Under the pieces are notes generated by a model. The model saw only the letters and a list, made by a program, of their open reading frames with translations, did not search any database and was not told where the DNA came from. Below, in pieces: positions 11,341 to 24,100 of a stretch of 64,000 bases of DNA; the first letter of the stretch is position 1, and each line of letters begins with the position of its first letter. The position numbers were made by a program, and so were the translations under genes. The stretch spans positions 15,956,146 to 16,020,145 of the forward strand of contig CM048852.1 in NCBI GenBank assembly GCA_026545225.1. Reading direction: 5' to 3'. The DNA is from Cornus controversa. Lineage: Eukaryota; Streptophyta; Magnoliopsida; Cornales; Cornaceae.

Positions 11341-12845
11341 TGATTCGTGTGTGAGTGTGACTCAAAAAGTATATCAATTAAAAATTTCCACACTTCGTAA
11401 TATAATGAATTCCTTGCAGAATAGGGCTATCGAAAGGGGTATCGTACCTCAGGGATTATGGTCTGATGAGTTGGAATACGAAATTAATTCTAATTAAATT
11501 TAAGAGAAAAGAATTCTGATTTTTAAACTAATTAAAAAGGTAAAATAAAGTAAATCAAAGTAAATAGATAGTGAAGATAATATGAGAGAAATCTAGGGTA
11601 TTTGACTTCACCACTAACGCCACAATCAATGGTCAATTGAATCAATTATGGGGAATTACATCATGCATAAGTGGTGTCGGTGGCTACAAGCTCACCTTCA
11701 TCCGTCAAGAAGATAACATATGATTAAGGCTAAGTCATGGACTATCTTCGATTGGCATGGACCATCTACCTAACTACTCTAATCTAGGGTGCAGTATGGT
11801 TCATTTTCTCTAGGCATAATCCATCAAAGCTTTTAATGATATATTCAGTGATTACCATTGTGTAATAATCGCTCTTATGATCACATAAAATAAGAGAGAT
11901 TGAGTTCAATAACAATAACCAAATATCTAAGACAAGATAATAAATCATTGAAACTGAATTTACAAGACTTTTATTGCTCAATTCTATAATAAGAATCCTC
12001 TAAATTACACAATCTATGCATGTATATAAAGGTCCCCAATAATTAAAACAATCAAACCATTGATGTTTTGTTAGGATTACATCAAAACCCTAGTGGATGA
12101 ACTAGCCGCTCATGGTAGAAGAAGAAACTTCAACTGTTGAGGAAGAAGGCATCATCTTCATGAATTATGCGTATGACTTCGTTCTCCAATGGCTCTGCAA
12201 ATATGTTTCTGTTCTCTTCTCAGCCCTCTCAGACTCTCCAATCTCTGTAATGTCTCCAAAACTCAGCCTCCAAGTCTTCACTTTATTCCCCAAGAGAATA
12301 CACCAAAGTCCTAATCCAATTAGGAATTAATTAGGTTTTCCCGCAGCACTAATCAGGTGGGTTTTTCTTGTTGATGTTCGGCCCAACTTTTGACCCACTA
12401 GAAGTCCGATTCACGGAAGTTTCGTGAAATACAAAAGTGTGTAGAATCAAATTTCGTTCAACCCCACATGGAAATCAAGTTGATTTAAGGCTCGAAAATA
12501 AGACTTCTGATCCATTTTCCAAAATGGGATTAAGACTGTATTATGCGCAGATTTGGGCTTCAGGCCCGAAACCTTCTTAAGCAGCTGTAATTCTCTTGGA
12601 CCTCTTCCTTGGGCTAATTTGAGTTGAAATAAATGGTTGAATGAATCTCCTTGATGTAGGCTTCCTCTAACCATCTTGGATGTCTTCTTTTAAAAGCCCA
12701 AAAGCATGGTTTTAACTGAAATAATCATTAAGGCCCTAAAAATACAGAAAACACTAAACAAAGTAAAATAACAAAATAATCTATCACTAAGAGAATAAAA
12801 TACATAAGTTAGGAGGCTAGAATGCGTAACATTCAACGCCTATCA
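11341..12845 (-). repeat. 5' LTR of element B, complete (1,505 bp)
   Basis: On the minus strand it starts TGATAGGCGTTGAATG (12845) and ends CGAATCA (11341), with TG...CA termini and the primer site beyond. It contains the antisense frame 12112-12330 shared with the other two LTR copies. The outer flank at 12846 is single-copy-like DNA. Confidence 0.88.
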
Positions 12846-13724
12846 CTATCATACACACACTTCAACCTTTGAAGCTTTAAAAGTAATTCCTTATATTTTT
12901 CTTTGGCAGAGGAAAGTTAAAGCTCATATGTGTGAAGTGAAGATATTTGGAACCACTTGGTCTAGAGTCATGTAGAGCTGCAAACCTGTGTAGAAGCACT
13001 CGGCACCCAAGTCTACTTTATCTTTCGAATGATCTCCCACCAGTTTCCTAACATTGGTACGTTAGAATCCTTAACATGATACAACGATGAAGTAACTTTT
13101 AGAAGTCAAATTCCCAACAAGCCATTTCGTATGGCTTGTTGACCGAATTTTTGCCATTTGGTACCTAACCATAGAAGAGAAACAGTGAAGGCTCTGTCTA
13201 TTATAATTAATCTTCCCTCCATAGTAAGCAAGACCGAAAGAGCTTTCATCTGGCGATAAACAGGAAACTGTAGAAGAATATAAAGTAAAAGAGCAGTTAG
13301 AACACTACCTATGTACCATTTGGTATTTTCCAAAGAATAGTTTGGTAAATCTTAATGGAGGGTACGTAAGAACATTAACAGAATTGAACTGAGATGGGTT
13401 TGTGCCGGAAGGTGAAGAAAAGTGTATTTAGCATGTAGTAGAAACAAAAGCATTAGTACAGACAGATGTGAAATGAGAAGAAGCCTCCATGACTGTCTCA
13501 TTCCAAATAGAGGTCCTTTTGAGTTGATACAAGCTGATAAATAGAGAGTCGACATTGGTAAAGAGTAATTTAGGATAAATTTGGTTGGCTAGGTTGGGAA
13601 GAAGCCTCCATCACTGTCTCATTCCAAATAGTACTGCACAAAGATTTTGCATTGACTAAGACACTATTATTCATATTGCCACTTGTAGAATTGCTACTAG
13701 GAGTTTCAGAGCAAAAGATACCAT
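12846..13724. other. Gene-poor stretch with a 35-bp direct repeat
   Basis: No recognisable gene. A 35-bp segment, GAAGAAGCCTCCAT(G/C)ACTG followed by TCTCATTCCAAATAG, occurs at 13478-13512 and 13598-13632. Minus-strand open frames here (13106-13333, 13352-13555) show no family motif I recognise. The stretch lies directly 3' of the LRR relic on the minus strand, so some may be decayed 3' sequence of a former TNL gene; this is inference. Confidence 0.4.
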
Positions 13725-13815
13725 TGCCAATACTTAAATTGCAATTCCTGAGATCTAATTCTGTTAAAGTGCATAAACGGGAGAGCAATTCCAGTTCCAG
13801 TTGCTGATAAGTTGA
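13725..13815 (-). pseudogene. TNL LRR fragment
   Basis: The minus strand encodes STYQ-type sequence followed by LTELDLRNCNLS. It aligns codon by codon with part of LRR exon 4 of the intact TNL (SSTYQHLEVVSHL...LSHLDLRNCNLS, near 34700-34785). Similarity is clear over about 85 bp and then fades. It is a relic of a related receptor gene about 20 kb from the intact one, on the same strand. TIR and NB-ARC parts are not seen nearby. Confidence 0.65.
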
Positions 13816-14310
13816 ACATTATTGTTCTCTTTCCCATCAATAATGAAAATGGCATCAATTGTTCTCAGTATATTTACCCTTTATTTTATGGTTCATTTGG
13901 ATAAGTATTCGAGTTTACATAAAAGAGTGACTATTGAAATTGATGTTAATTCAATCATTGTGCAACTTCTATTGTTATCGGTATGGATTTCAAATAACTC
14001 TTTGCATTATTTGAAAATATAGAATAGGTAGGAAATTCGAATTTGGTAACCTTGATTGAAATACACAACTGTTATTTAAATTCTTGCATTATAAGAAACA
14101 GGAAATAAACAAAAGCCAACAAATACAGCAAATAACACAAGTCAAAATACAAGGACATTAGATTAAAGTCCTCACAACTTAAATCAATGTCCACAGAGAT
14201 AGATCGGCAGTCAAATGAACCCTGTACACATCAATATATTGTATTTTACATTTGTTCATGCTATTGTATTTTAGAGTTAGGATAGAGTTCGAATTTGTAT
14301 TATTAATTTT

Positions 14311-14415
14311 ATTTTATTGTCTTGTACCTTTCAATTTCTTAATGTAAATATATTTGTTTCATTTTTCTTTATTTTATTGTCTTGTACCTTTCAATTTCTT
14401 AATGTAAATATATTT
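14311..14415. repeat. 60-bp tandem duplication
   Basis: A 45-bp segment beginning ATTTTATTGTCTTGTACCTT occurs identically at 14311-14355 and 14371-14415, giving a 60-bp period. It lies in non-coding AT-rich DNA. Confidence 0.85.
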
Positions 14416-17332
14416 TGCAAGAGTTGTATTCCATGTCATTTATTTCTTGCCTTTTACTTTTTTACATTTTCATTTCCTTCACGGACCGAGTGAAGGGCCA
14501 GTGTGGGCAATGGGCATCCGCCCCCACTGAATCTGTTTTGTTTATATAATATACCTATAAGTTAGTTTAATTTTGAAAATGTCCCCACTAAAATTATAAA
14601 GAAATTCAAGTTTACCCCTACTAAAAAAATTAAATTTAACCTATTTCACTCACTAGTTTATGCTTTGCTAGGATTGTTTCAATTTTTTTTTTATCTTCTT
14701 CTTAAAGACAACCCCCACTCACATAATTTTTTGGATCCGTCACTGAGTATAATGGTTGTGTACCTCAACTTCAGTTTGTATCATAATCATCATCATTGTT
14801 ACCTTAACATGGGTTCGTCATATGAATTTTTTTTTTCATTCTATTATATTACAAGACATCTCTCCTCTAATATATACAAGGGAAAAGATTCTAATGATTG
14901 CATTCCATATTAATTTCGGGCGCCCTCTATGGTACAAAAGGATGCCAATTGTAGTAGCCCAAAGAGGCAAAGTCAAATAACCATTAACGACTATTCTGAG
15001 CCTCCGGATACCAAAAGGGTTTGAGTATTGTGATCTCCATTGAAGGAGATGATCTGATTTTCAATCCGGAGACTCTCGAGGTGGCTTGAGAAAGGAAACT
15101 AGACAATCCTTTTCAACTAGGGGGATTAATCTCTCTCTGATGGAAGATTCGATAATTTCTCTTAATTCAAATGTGGTAGATAGGATGTAGAAATAGCAAG
15201 CTTTCTGATGAAATTTTTGCAATTTTTCTCTTTCCAATGGTGAGCTACACAACCAATGTGGTTATTCCATTATTTTAAGGTCCCTTTCTTGCAAGACATA
15301 AAGAACTCCACAATCGCTTGACCTTTTGGTCTCTTCGCGACCGAAAAGCAAAAGAATATAGTGTTAGGTATGTATTTGTTGAGTTCTTAGTAGACTCTAG
15401 CACACCAGCATGTGAAAAATTAAATTTTATTTTTAGCACATTTTGTTATCAAAACTTAAATTAATTAAGTTGTTATTTTTCGTTAATGTGTCTTAATCAT
15501 GTGACCTGAACATCAAGTGTCTGGATACCATAAATTCAATAAGAACATCAATTAGAATTAGAATAGGTATGTGAGTGAGGACACTTTGCACTTTAGTTGA
15601 GTTGGATTCGACGATTTTAAAATTATAAATAGTGCATTAATTGCGTGAACTGGTATTTAAAAAGTTCAATAAAAATTACTAAAATTGACTAAAAATTCAT
15701 CTTTATTAGATTATGTTATAAAAAAGTGTATTAGTACATTTTAGACCCTATGTGCAAGATTGAAAAAATTCACGACTGCGATAACCGATTACAAATCCGA
15801 TTCCGTTATACCGCGACCACATACTGCTAAGATTGATATGACGCGTGTATACACATACTGCTTCCCACGTACCCATTATATAAATTCACTTTTAAGCACG
15901 TGCATCATAGTTATTCTTTTACTGGTGTGTAAATATATATATTACATTTAAGCATTGTGTTTGAATTTCTCTCAAAAAAAAAATCACAATCTAACGGTCA
16001 AAAATGCTTACATAACCAATCTTATAGTTCAAAATATTTATATCTTTCTACAGTCTAAAATAACTCTCTCTATCATCAATCTAACGGTCACGATTTACCC
16101 ACTACATTTACACCTAAATTCATATACATATTCACTGATCCTCACACACTTAAATGATTCAATCTAACAATTTTTTTGGGACAAAATTCCTTCTAAGTCC
16201 TACTTTTCAATTGTAAAGACTAGTAAGTCCTAAATTTTTTTTATTAAGACAACAAAGTCCTACTTTTAGCAAAAATTTTCAATTAAGTTCATAATTTCAC
16301 TCATATTGCTTTTCTTCCAATAGTGCCCTTTTTATAAAAAGATCATTAATGTCATTCTTATATAAAATTATTCAATTTTTTTTATAACATCTTGATAAAC
16401 TTTAAATATATATATGTATGTGTAACATAGTTTTAAATTTACATAAAATTACTTTTAATTCTTGAAATTACATAATTGTAAAACAATATAAATAGAAAAA
16501 GTGAAAAAAAATTAAATAATTCATTGATTATACATAAATACACCTCATTGAAAAAGAATTGTGAAACTTTTTGACTTGTTTTAATATTTATTTATATTAT
16601 AATTGGTTGAATTTAAATAACTTGTTAAATATTTTAATTTTTTTTAAAAATTTTGGCTGTAATTAAAATTATGTGCTTTTTAATGATTATTGTAAATTAA
16701 TACTAATTAAAAGTTAGAGGTAAATGTTATATTTAGTATGCTAATTAAAAAAATATTTAAGACATTTATGAGAAAGGACAATATTGAAAAAAAAATTATT
16801 GTAGAATTGTAAACTTGGTTGAAATAATTTGTTAAAAATAGGACTTAATTGTCCTAATAATTTTTTTTAACCCGCAGTGCTCTTTATACTTGAAAAGTAG
16901 AATTTTTAAGAAATATTCTGTTTTTTATTTTATTTTTATAGTGCGCTGGTGTGTGTATATATATATATATATATACACATTTACTTTTAAAAAGTTATGA
17001 CATTTGCATTTTATAAGCATTGGATTAACAAAGTTTACCTCCCAGTAATTTTGTCTAGTATAAATGTAGGCAGTGACCAATGGATGTTATCCAGTTATAG
17101 TTGTCATGAACCCGGCCTCGTTCCCGAATAGAAGTCTAGTGTTTGAGCTATTTAATAGAAATATTGTGTTAAATTTTTGAAAAAAATTAAGGGCAGAAAC
17201 ATACATGGAATTTGATCAAATCCAAAACAATTTTGTTTCCTATCCAAATCCAAAATGCAAAAGATTTTGATTCCAAACACGTTCAGACAAGGATCTCTCA
17301 ACTTTAATCGGTGTTTACGTCGCCGACGGAAA
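14416..17332. other. AT-rich intergenic DNA
   Basis: No supported gene. Open frames at 14665-14980, 15061-15252, 15760-16167 and 17152-17361 are short, lack recognisable motifs and look like chance. The minus-strand frame 15061-15252 (CSSPLEREKLQKFHQK) has the most protein-like composition, but I cannot assign it. A short TA run lies near 16957-16974. Confidence 0.5.
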
Positions 17333-18941
17333 ATGAGGCCGACTCTGGAGAATCCGTTCAAGTTGAAAGCCGTCGCTCGTAAGACGTTGACAATCGAATC
17401 CCTCTCCGCGATTACTACGGAATCGCCGACACCCTTCTCAAACAGGTTCGGTTATTTGTATATTAATTTAACTAAATTTACAAGTGTTAAATTAGGTTTT
17501 TTTGTTCACTGTTTGTCATCTTCTCCTTAAAAAAATTCAGTTTCGTTCTTAAAATCAGCGATACAATGGTTGTGATGCCTCAATAACTTCTTGGTATCAA
17601 CAATTGAAAGCAGAAATTTTGCTGGACCCAGCACCACCACCATAAAGGAGATATAATAAAATAAAAAACCTCTTGGTATAGTCTAAATTTGGCAGTTTAT
17701 TATCATTATTTGTAGTTGGAATGTTGTAAATAATAGTAGATAGTTTCATAATTGATGTTTTTATTTCAAAGTTATGCGCATGTGTATGTTGTGCTTTCAG
17801 AATGAGTATGCAATGCAGGAGGTTAATAAGTTTCAATTGAACGACATTGTTTGCGATGGTGCCAAAGTTTGGGATGTATCCGGTTTGGCCCTTCCAACAA
17901 TCTTGATAAACCGGCGAAAATATGACATACTATGTTGAATTTCGTTAATGCACTTAAATCTGAAGTGTCCTGTTTTCCATAGCAGTACATGTTAGACATG
18001 GTTGTAAAGTTTATGTCAATATGGATTAGCTTTAAATAAGGACATGGTTTCTCATAAATAGCTATGTTGAATTTCCTTAATGCAATTAAATCTGAAGTGT
18101 CTTGTTATCCATAGCAGGTACATGTCAGACATGGTTGTAAAGTTAATGTCAATATGGAATTATGGATTAGCTTTAAATAAGGACATGTTTTCTCATAAAT
18201 GGATGTATTTTAAAGTGGCACTTATTTTGAAGTAATTGATTTTTGTCAATCTGTTCGAGTGTGTTTAAAAACTTCCAGATGTTCTTAGTTGGATTGTCAT
18301 ATAAGCATGGACTAATATTGGCAGCATCGATTTACAGTAACTCAATTCTCAAGCAATATAAATTTTGAGCCTCTCTATTGGCTGTTGTCTGATGTAAATT
18401 ACTTTATTTATTGGCAAATTACTTGTGTCCAGACAAGTATTTTTCGGAGGGAGAAGAATATCATAGACTTGTATATCATACTTCTTAGGTATTCAAGGTG
18501 AGGAATGAACAGTGCTGTCAGCTTTTTTCCATATTGCTGAACTTATGAGACACATGGATGCATGTTCTTATTCTTCATTTTCCCAGTTTGGTGTTTGAAA
18601 CTATACCATTCCATCAAGATTACCAAGTTTTGCTTCCAAAAGAGAGAACATATCACAGGAAGGTGAGTAGGGTGTACTAGTTTCCGTAGCTACTCTATTT
18701 ATATGTTTCAGATTCATGGTAACACAGCATCTTCTTGTTTCATAAATTGTCTGTTGTACTAAATGAACTTGAATCTCTGAAGCCAGAATTCCAACATCTA
18801 GTGGATGAAATGAACAAAGCTTTTGCAGGAGCTCAACACTGTCAACTTGATGGCTTAGAAAGAACATATGGTTCAGATGCATCTTCTCTGGAATTGCCAT
18901 CTGTCAATAGGAAAGGTTCTTTGAGCATAGATAATAAGGAG
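17333..18941 (+). pseudogene. AMSH-type deubiquitinase, N-terminal fragment (pseudogene)
   Basis: Four exons of an AMSH/AMSH3-like JAMM deubiquitinase can be followed. Exon 1 (to 17445) carries LKAVARK, then after a frame change VDNRIPLRDYYGIADTLLKQ. Exon 2 (18433-18497) reads TSIFRREKNIIDLYIILLRYS. Exon 3 (18587-18662) reads LVFETIPFHQDYQVLLPKER. Exon 4 (18744-18941) reads KLSVVLNELESLKPEF. Exon phases join correctly and the donors are GT. Together these are the N-terminal MIT-like/USP8-dimer region that tethers AMSH to ESCRT-III. The catalytic MPN/JAMM domain is absent. Exon 1 has a frameshift, and the exon 4 acceptor reads TTTCAT instead of TTTCAG. It is therefore a dead fragment. Confidence 0.82.
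17931..18200. repeat. Tandem duplication (about 132 bp x 2) in AMSH intron 1
   Basis: Copy 1 (17931-18062) and copy 2 (18063-18200) both begin TATGTTGAATTTC and contain AATCTGAAGTGTC and GACATGGTTGTAAAGTT. They differ at several positions and by small insertions. The duplication lies inside the long first intron of the AMSH relic. Confidence 0.85.
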
Positions 18942-19163
18942 GTATTTAGCCAGTACATGGTGTTTTAAAGCATCATTTATGTTTACTTTAGAATGTTGTG
19001 AAGAATTCTCTTTCTTTTTGCTTATTTTATGTCCTTCATAATGGGTGGTTCTTTTAATATTTAATTTTTATGGATTCATTTGCTATTCATTTATTTATTG
19101 TACCTATTCCTAGGAGCATCTCAACCATAATGTCCATTAAGTCTTCATGTCTTTTCTTTCTTC

Positions 19164-19596
19164 TTGGGAGTATAGGCTGAGTGTTAGATGGGAGAGAGAT
19201 AAAACAAGAGTGATTAAGAGAGAGAGATGGCACTAGAAAGATCCAAATGTCACCACACCATGGGGTATTTATAGACCTCAAACGTGAGGCTTTTGACAGC
19301 TGTCATCCTACGTGACACTTTGCCTCGTGTCCCTTCCTTCACCACCCTTGGTTGCAACCATGAGTCCAAATCCTTATGTTCTCTGCAGGCTAGTCAAGCT
19401 TACGAGGAATGATATAATAGTGCTCGCGTAGAGTCACCTTAGCACAGCTTCCTGTTTTATAACCATGGCCCAATGAGCCTTCCACTTAATCCTCCATTCC
19501 ACACTCAACCTATCTTTCCACCTAGGATCATGACATTATATGCTTCATTATGACACCCTGACCGCTCAAATCATATCACAGTATGTCTCTGTGCCT
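19164..19596 (-). repeat. Dispersed repeat, copy 1, with leftward TATA box
   Basis: It matches 46894-47324 along its whole length (GGGAGTATAGGCTGAGTGTTAGA ... CAAATCATATCACAGTATGTCT). On the minus strand a TCTATAAATA box (19265-19274) is followed by a CT-rich leader, the arrangement of an LTR promoter. Both copies end at TGTGCCT, where the flanks diverge. It is probably part of an LTR of an unclassified element and ends where the E1 interior begins. Confidence 0.6.
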
Positions 19597-19952
19597 CGCT
19601 TGTTGTTAGAGCTTAACTATGTTGAATACATAGGGACGACAGGCAAGGGTTGTATCACATATAGTTTCATGATTGATTAGACCTTTGAGTTGAAAATCTA
19701 GAAACGCATGTAGATATGACATAGTTGATATGAGAACTGATGTGTGTGTGGAAGGTGCTTACATGATCAAAATGTGAAGTGCTTATGTTATAACATATGT
19801 TATCCGTTATATGTTATGTATTGACTAGAGAACATGTCTATATGTTACTTGCAAAAATGATAACATGTTATGTTGTGTAGTTATTTGATTTTGTTGAACA
19901 TATAACATGTGATAACTTGTTGTATTGACCTATATCTTGAATAGATAGATAT

Positions 19953-20938
19953 ATGCCACCTAGACGGTGAGGAGGGGCAGTTGGGGGCGAAGTACCTGAG
20001 GAAAACCGTTTGGTCGCTGATATAACGACGGCCCTCCGTGACTTTGTGAGAGCAGCCGCTAATGCGGTACAACAACCAATAGAGAATGAGGTTGAAAAGA
20101 GGTTCAAATTTATTACTCACTTTAAGAAATTGATTCTTTCAAGCTTTGAGGGTAGTTTGAATCCATTGATTGTGGATAGTTGGTTGGAGCAAGTAGAAAA
20201 GCACTTGAAAATGATGTCCACACCCGATGATGGCATGAAAGTCATTCTTGCTACATACTTGTTTTCGGGTGGAGTTGAACTTTGGTGGAAGTCGGTGAGT
20301 GACCGATACGATGTTGAGACGATGCCATGGGAAAAATTCGAGACTTTATTCCTTAAACATTATTTTCATAGGCCAAAGAGGAGGGCTTTGAGGAAGGAGT
20401 TTGAAGATCTTGTTCATGATTGCATGACTCTAATAGAGTATGAGAACAAGTTCATTTCTCTTTCACATTTCGCACCTGAAGTGGTGAGAGATGAGGAGGA
20501 AAATACGTAGAGGTTTGTTATTGGCATTCACCATTCAATTAGACCATTTGTGTCAATTTTGGATTTGAAGGTATATGTCGAGGCTGTAGAGAAGGCCTTG
20601 ATGGCAAAAGCTGAAGTGAAAGACAAGCAAGAGAAGAAAGAGGCACTAAGGCAAAACAAGGTTTTGACAATGGCTTCAAAGGGGCATGCAAGAAAGAAGT
20701 TCAAGGGTGGTTCTTCTCATACAGTGGGTTCAGTGGGACAGCCTCTTCACCTACTATTCCCTTGTCTTTGACATCTGCTAGAGCTGAGGTAGTGTGCTAC
20801 AAGTGTAAGCAACCGGGGCACTACAAGTCTGATTGTCCTTCTAGAGTACCCATGAGAGCCCCTCAGAGTCAGCCTTGCACGATGACTTGCTTTGGTTGTG
20901 GGCAGCTGGGGCACATGAGGAGGGAATGTCCACAGTAG
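19953..20938 (+). pseudogene. E1 gag
   Basis: It starts at ATGCCACCTAGACGG, with a TGA as the sixth codon where E2 has CGA. The retrotransposon-gag domain (WLEQVEKHLKMM, LWWKSVSDRYD, FLKHYFHRPKRR) is followed by a TAG at 20507 and, in shifted frames, two CCHC knuckles (CYKCKQPGHYKSDC and CFGCGQLGHMRREC). Gag would package the element RNA. At least two stops and one frameshift break this copy. Confidence 0.8.
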
Positions 20939-21149
20939 GGTAGGGATGCTCAAGGTGGTCAGGGCTAACAGTAGAGGTCGGCTCAGACCGTGACTATACA
21001 GTCAAGCTACAGAGCATTCCCTCTACTGCAACCAACTATGTCTGCATAGAGTGCGAGACCAGTGAGGGGATCTACTCTTAGTGCATCCACATAGAAGTCA
21101 AGATTTCAGACTAGTGGAACACATGATTAGAGACCTCAGGGCAGGGTAT

Positions 21150-24100
21150 ATGCAGTGACACTTGTAGACACCTCAGTAGGACCCTTAGTGGTCAAAGGTA
21201 TATTTCTGGTATATAGTTTTTGGGCACGTGTATTTTTTGATTCAGATGCATCCTATTCGTTTATTGCTACATCATTGCACGGCCTAGAGGTTAGTCCATT
21301 GGATAGAGTAGTTTGTGTTGATTTGTCAGTGGGCAGTACAATGATCCTTGATAGAGTATGCTGAGGGTGTGCTATTGAGATAGTAGGGAGGACACTTGAG
21401 TTTGATTTTATTCTCCTAAATATGAGTAGTTTCGACATCATATTTGGGATGGATTGATTATCGGGGTTTCATGCTACGATTGACTATTTTAGAGGGAGCG
21501 TGGTGATTTGTATGCTTGAGGGTGATTGCTTTTGTTTTGTGGGAGATCGGAGTGACTCCTATACATCACCATGTTATGAAATTAGTAGTCGGGAGCGACA
21601 TAGTTTTATCTTGGCTAGTCTTTTGGCCGAGGGAGAGGAGATCCCGAGGGAGGTATATCCGGCAGTGGTGTGTGACTTTTTAGATGTCTTTCTAGAGGAT
21701 TTATTAGAATTGCCTCATAGGAAAGTGGTAGAGTTTGACATTGACCTTATATCCGGTATGACGCTCATCTCTATGACACCATATTAGATGGTATTGGCAG
21801 AGTTGGTGGAGTTAAAGCGTCAATTGGATGACTTGAAAGCTAAAGGCTTTATTAGACTGAGTGCGTCATCGTGGGGAGCACCAATGTTGTTTGCAAAGAA
21901 GAAATATGGTGCTTTGAGATTGTGCATTGATTACCGAAAGTTGAATCATGTGACAATCAAGAACAAGTATCTGTTGTCGAGAATAGATGACCTATTTGAT
22001 CAATTGAAGGGAGCTCACTACATCTCAAAAATTGATTTAAGGTCGAGTTACTATCAATTGAGGGTGAAGGATGAGGACATTCATAAAATGGCATTCCGTA
22101 CATGGTATGTACACTATGAGTTTCTTGTAATGTCATTCGATTTGACTAATGCACCGACATCATTTATGGACTTGATGAACCGCGCATTCTATGAGTACCT
22201 TGATACCTTTGTGGTAGTGTTTATGGATGACATACTTGTGTACTCATCTTTGGAGGAGGAGCATGAGTTACATTTGAGGACAATTTTGCAAATCCTTAGA
22301 GAGCACCGATTGTATGCTAAATATGAGAAGTGCAAGTTTTGGTTCTAAGAGGTGAAATTCCTTTGGCAAGTTGTTTCTGGAGGTGGAGTATCAGTTGATC
22401 CATCTAAGATCGATGTTGTGATGAGTTGGGAGAGTCCGAAGAGTGTTTCATGATTCAGAGTTTTCTTAGTTTGGCGGGCTACTATAGAAGTTTTGTGAAA
22501 AAACTTCTCTAGTATTGCAGCACCTGTGATACGACTCACTCGTAAGGGTGTGAAGTTTGTGTGGAATGAAGCATATGAGTTAGCCTTTCGGGAATTGAAG
22601 AAGCGGTTAACCATAACCCCTATTTTGGTGGTACCCGAGCGTGGCTTGGGGTATGTGATTTATTGTCATGATTCGGGGTGCGGACTATGTTGTGCGTTGA
22701 TGCAATGTAACATAGTAGTTGCTTACGGGTCTAGAAAATTAAAGACTCCCGAGCATAACTATCCTACGCATGACCTGGAGCTAGCAGTAGTGATCTTTGC
22801 TCTGAAAGGGTGGAGACAATACTTGTATGGTGAGAGATTCGAGGTGTATTCGGATTACAAAAGTCTCAAATACCTTTTTTCTCAAAAGGACTTGGACATG
22901 AGACAGAGGCGATGAGTTGAATATATGGAATATTACAATTTTGATTTACAATACCATCCGGGGAAGGCAAATGTAGTGGCAGATGCATTGAGCAGTAAAT
23001 CTCACGGAACTCTAGCTAGCATGGCCATCCGGGAATAGAAAATGATTGGAAGGTTTCTCAGAGTTGGGATTGTACTTCAGTGATGATAGTGATCCAGCTA
23101 CGTTGTTTAGCTTAGTAACTCAACCTATGCTTGTGAGAAGGGTGATTGAGGCACATAAGAGGGATAGTGAGGTGGAGCCTATTCACTCACAGATTACTAG
23201 TGGAACAATAGTGGCAGGTTGGACCTTGCATTCCGATGGGGGTCTACGATTCAGATGATTGATGGTAATTCCTTCTGATTGTCGTGACGATGTATTACGG
23301 GAATTTCATCATTCTCATTTTATAGTTCATCGTGGTAGAACCAAATGTACCGCAATGTGAGACGCCAATATTAGTGGCGAGGTATGAAAAATGATGTGTC
23401 ACAATTTGTGGCGAGATGCTTTACTTGTCAGTAGGTTAAGGCTGAATATCAGAAACCAGTTGAGTTGTTGCAACCATTACCAGTAGCAGAGTGAAAATAG
23501 GAACATATTATCATAGATTTTGTGATGATTATTTTGAGATCAAATAAGGGCAATGATACTGTTTGGGTTGTCGTGGGCAGATTGACAAAAACAACTCGCT
23601 TTTTGCCTATGAGGTTGAATGATGATGTGAAGAGGCTCAGCAAGCAATATGTAAAGCAGATTGTGAGGTTACATGGGTTTCAGTATCCATTGTATCGAAT
23701 AGAGATCTATGGTTCACTTCAAGATTCTGGCAGAGATTCTAGACAGTGTTGGACACCGAGTTGCATTTTAGCACAACATTTCATCCTCAGACTGACGGGT
23801 AATCAGAGCATACTATCCAGATATTGGAGAATATGCTTCGTGCTTGTATTCTTGATTTGGCGGTGGTTGGGAGGACCATTTGCCACTTGTGGAGTTTGTG
23901 TACAACAATAGTTATCCGGCCAGTATTGAGATGACATCATTTGAGGCGTTGTATGACAGACGTTGTAGATCTCCAGTTTGTTGGACTGAGGTGGGCGAGA
24001 TTGCAGCCTTAGGACCAGATATTGTACATTAGACTACAAAAAAGATCAAGTTGATTATACAACGATTGTTGACAGTTCAGAGTAGACAAAAGAGCTATGC

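Larger units (their letters stand above)
2191..12845 (-). mobile_element. Athila-type Gypsy retrotransposon B, integrase-deleted
   Basis: The element reads leftward: 5' LTR (12845-11341), primer site (11335-11318), gag-protease, RT-RNase H, a pol C-terminal tail, an env-position ORF, 3' non-coding DNA, polypurine tract and truncated 3' LTR. The long 3' spacer, the env-position ORF and the protease motif LLDLGASVN are typical of the Athila lineage. The integrase core is absent: the RNase H end is followed within about 40 codons by the post-integrase motif KVNGQRLK. Multiple stops and frameshifts make it non-autonomous. No target duplication can be read because the 3' LTR is truncated at the palindrome centre. 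Confidence 0.88.

Noticed and set aside
13106-13555. Membrane-protein-like minus-strand frames
   Set aside because: Short, hydrophobic by AT-rich composition, and overlapping an internal direct repeat; no family match that I can name.
18601-18900. 99-codon minus-strand frame
   Set aside because: Shadow of AMSH exons 3-4 on the opposite strand.
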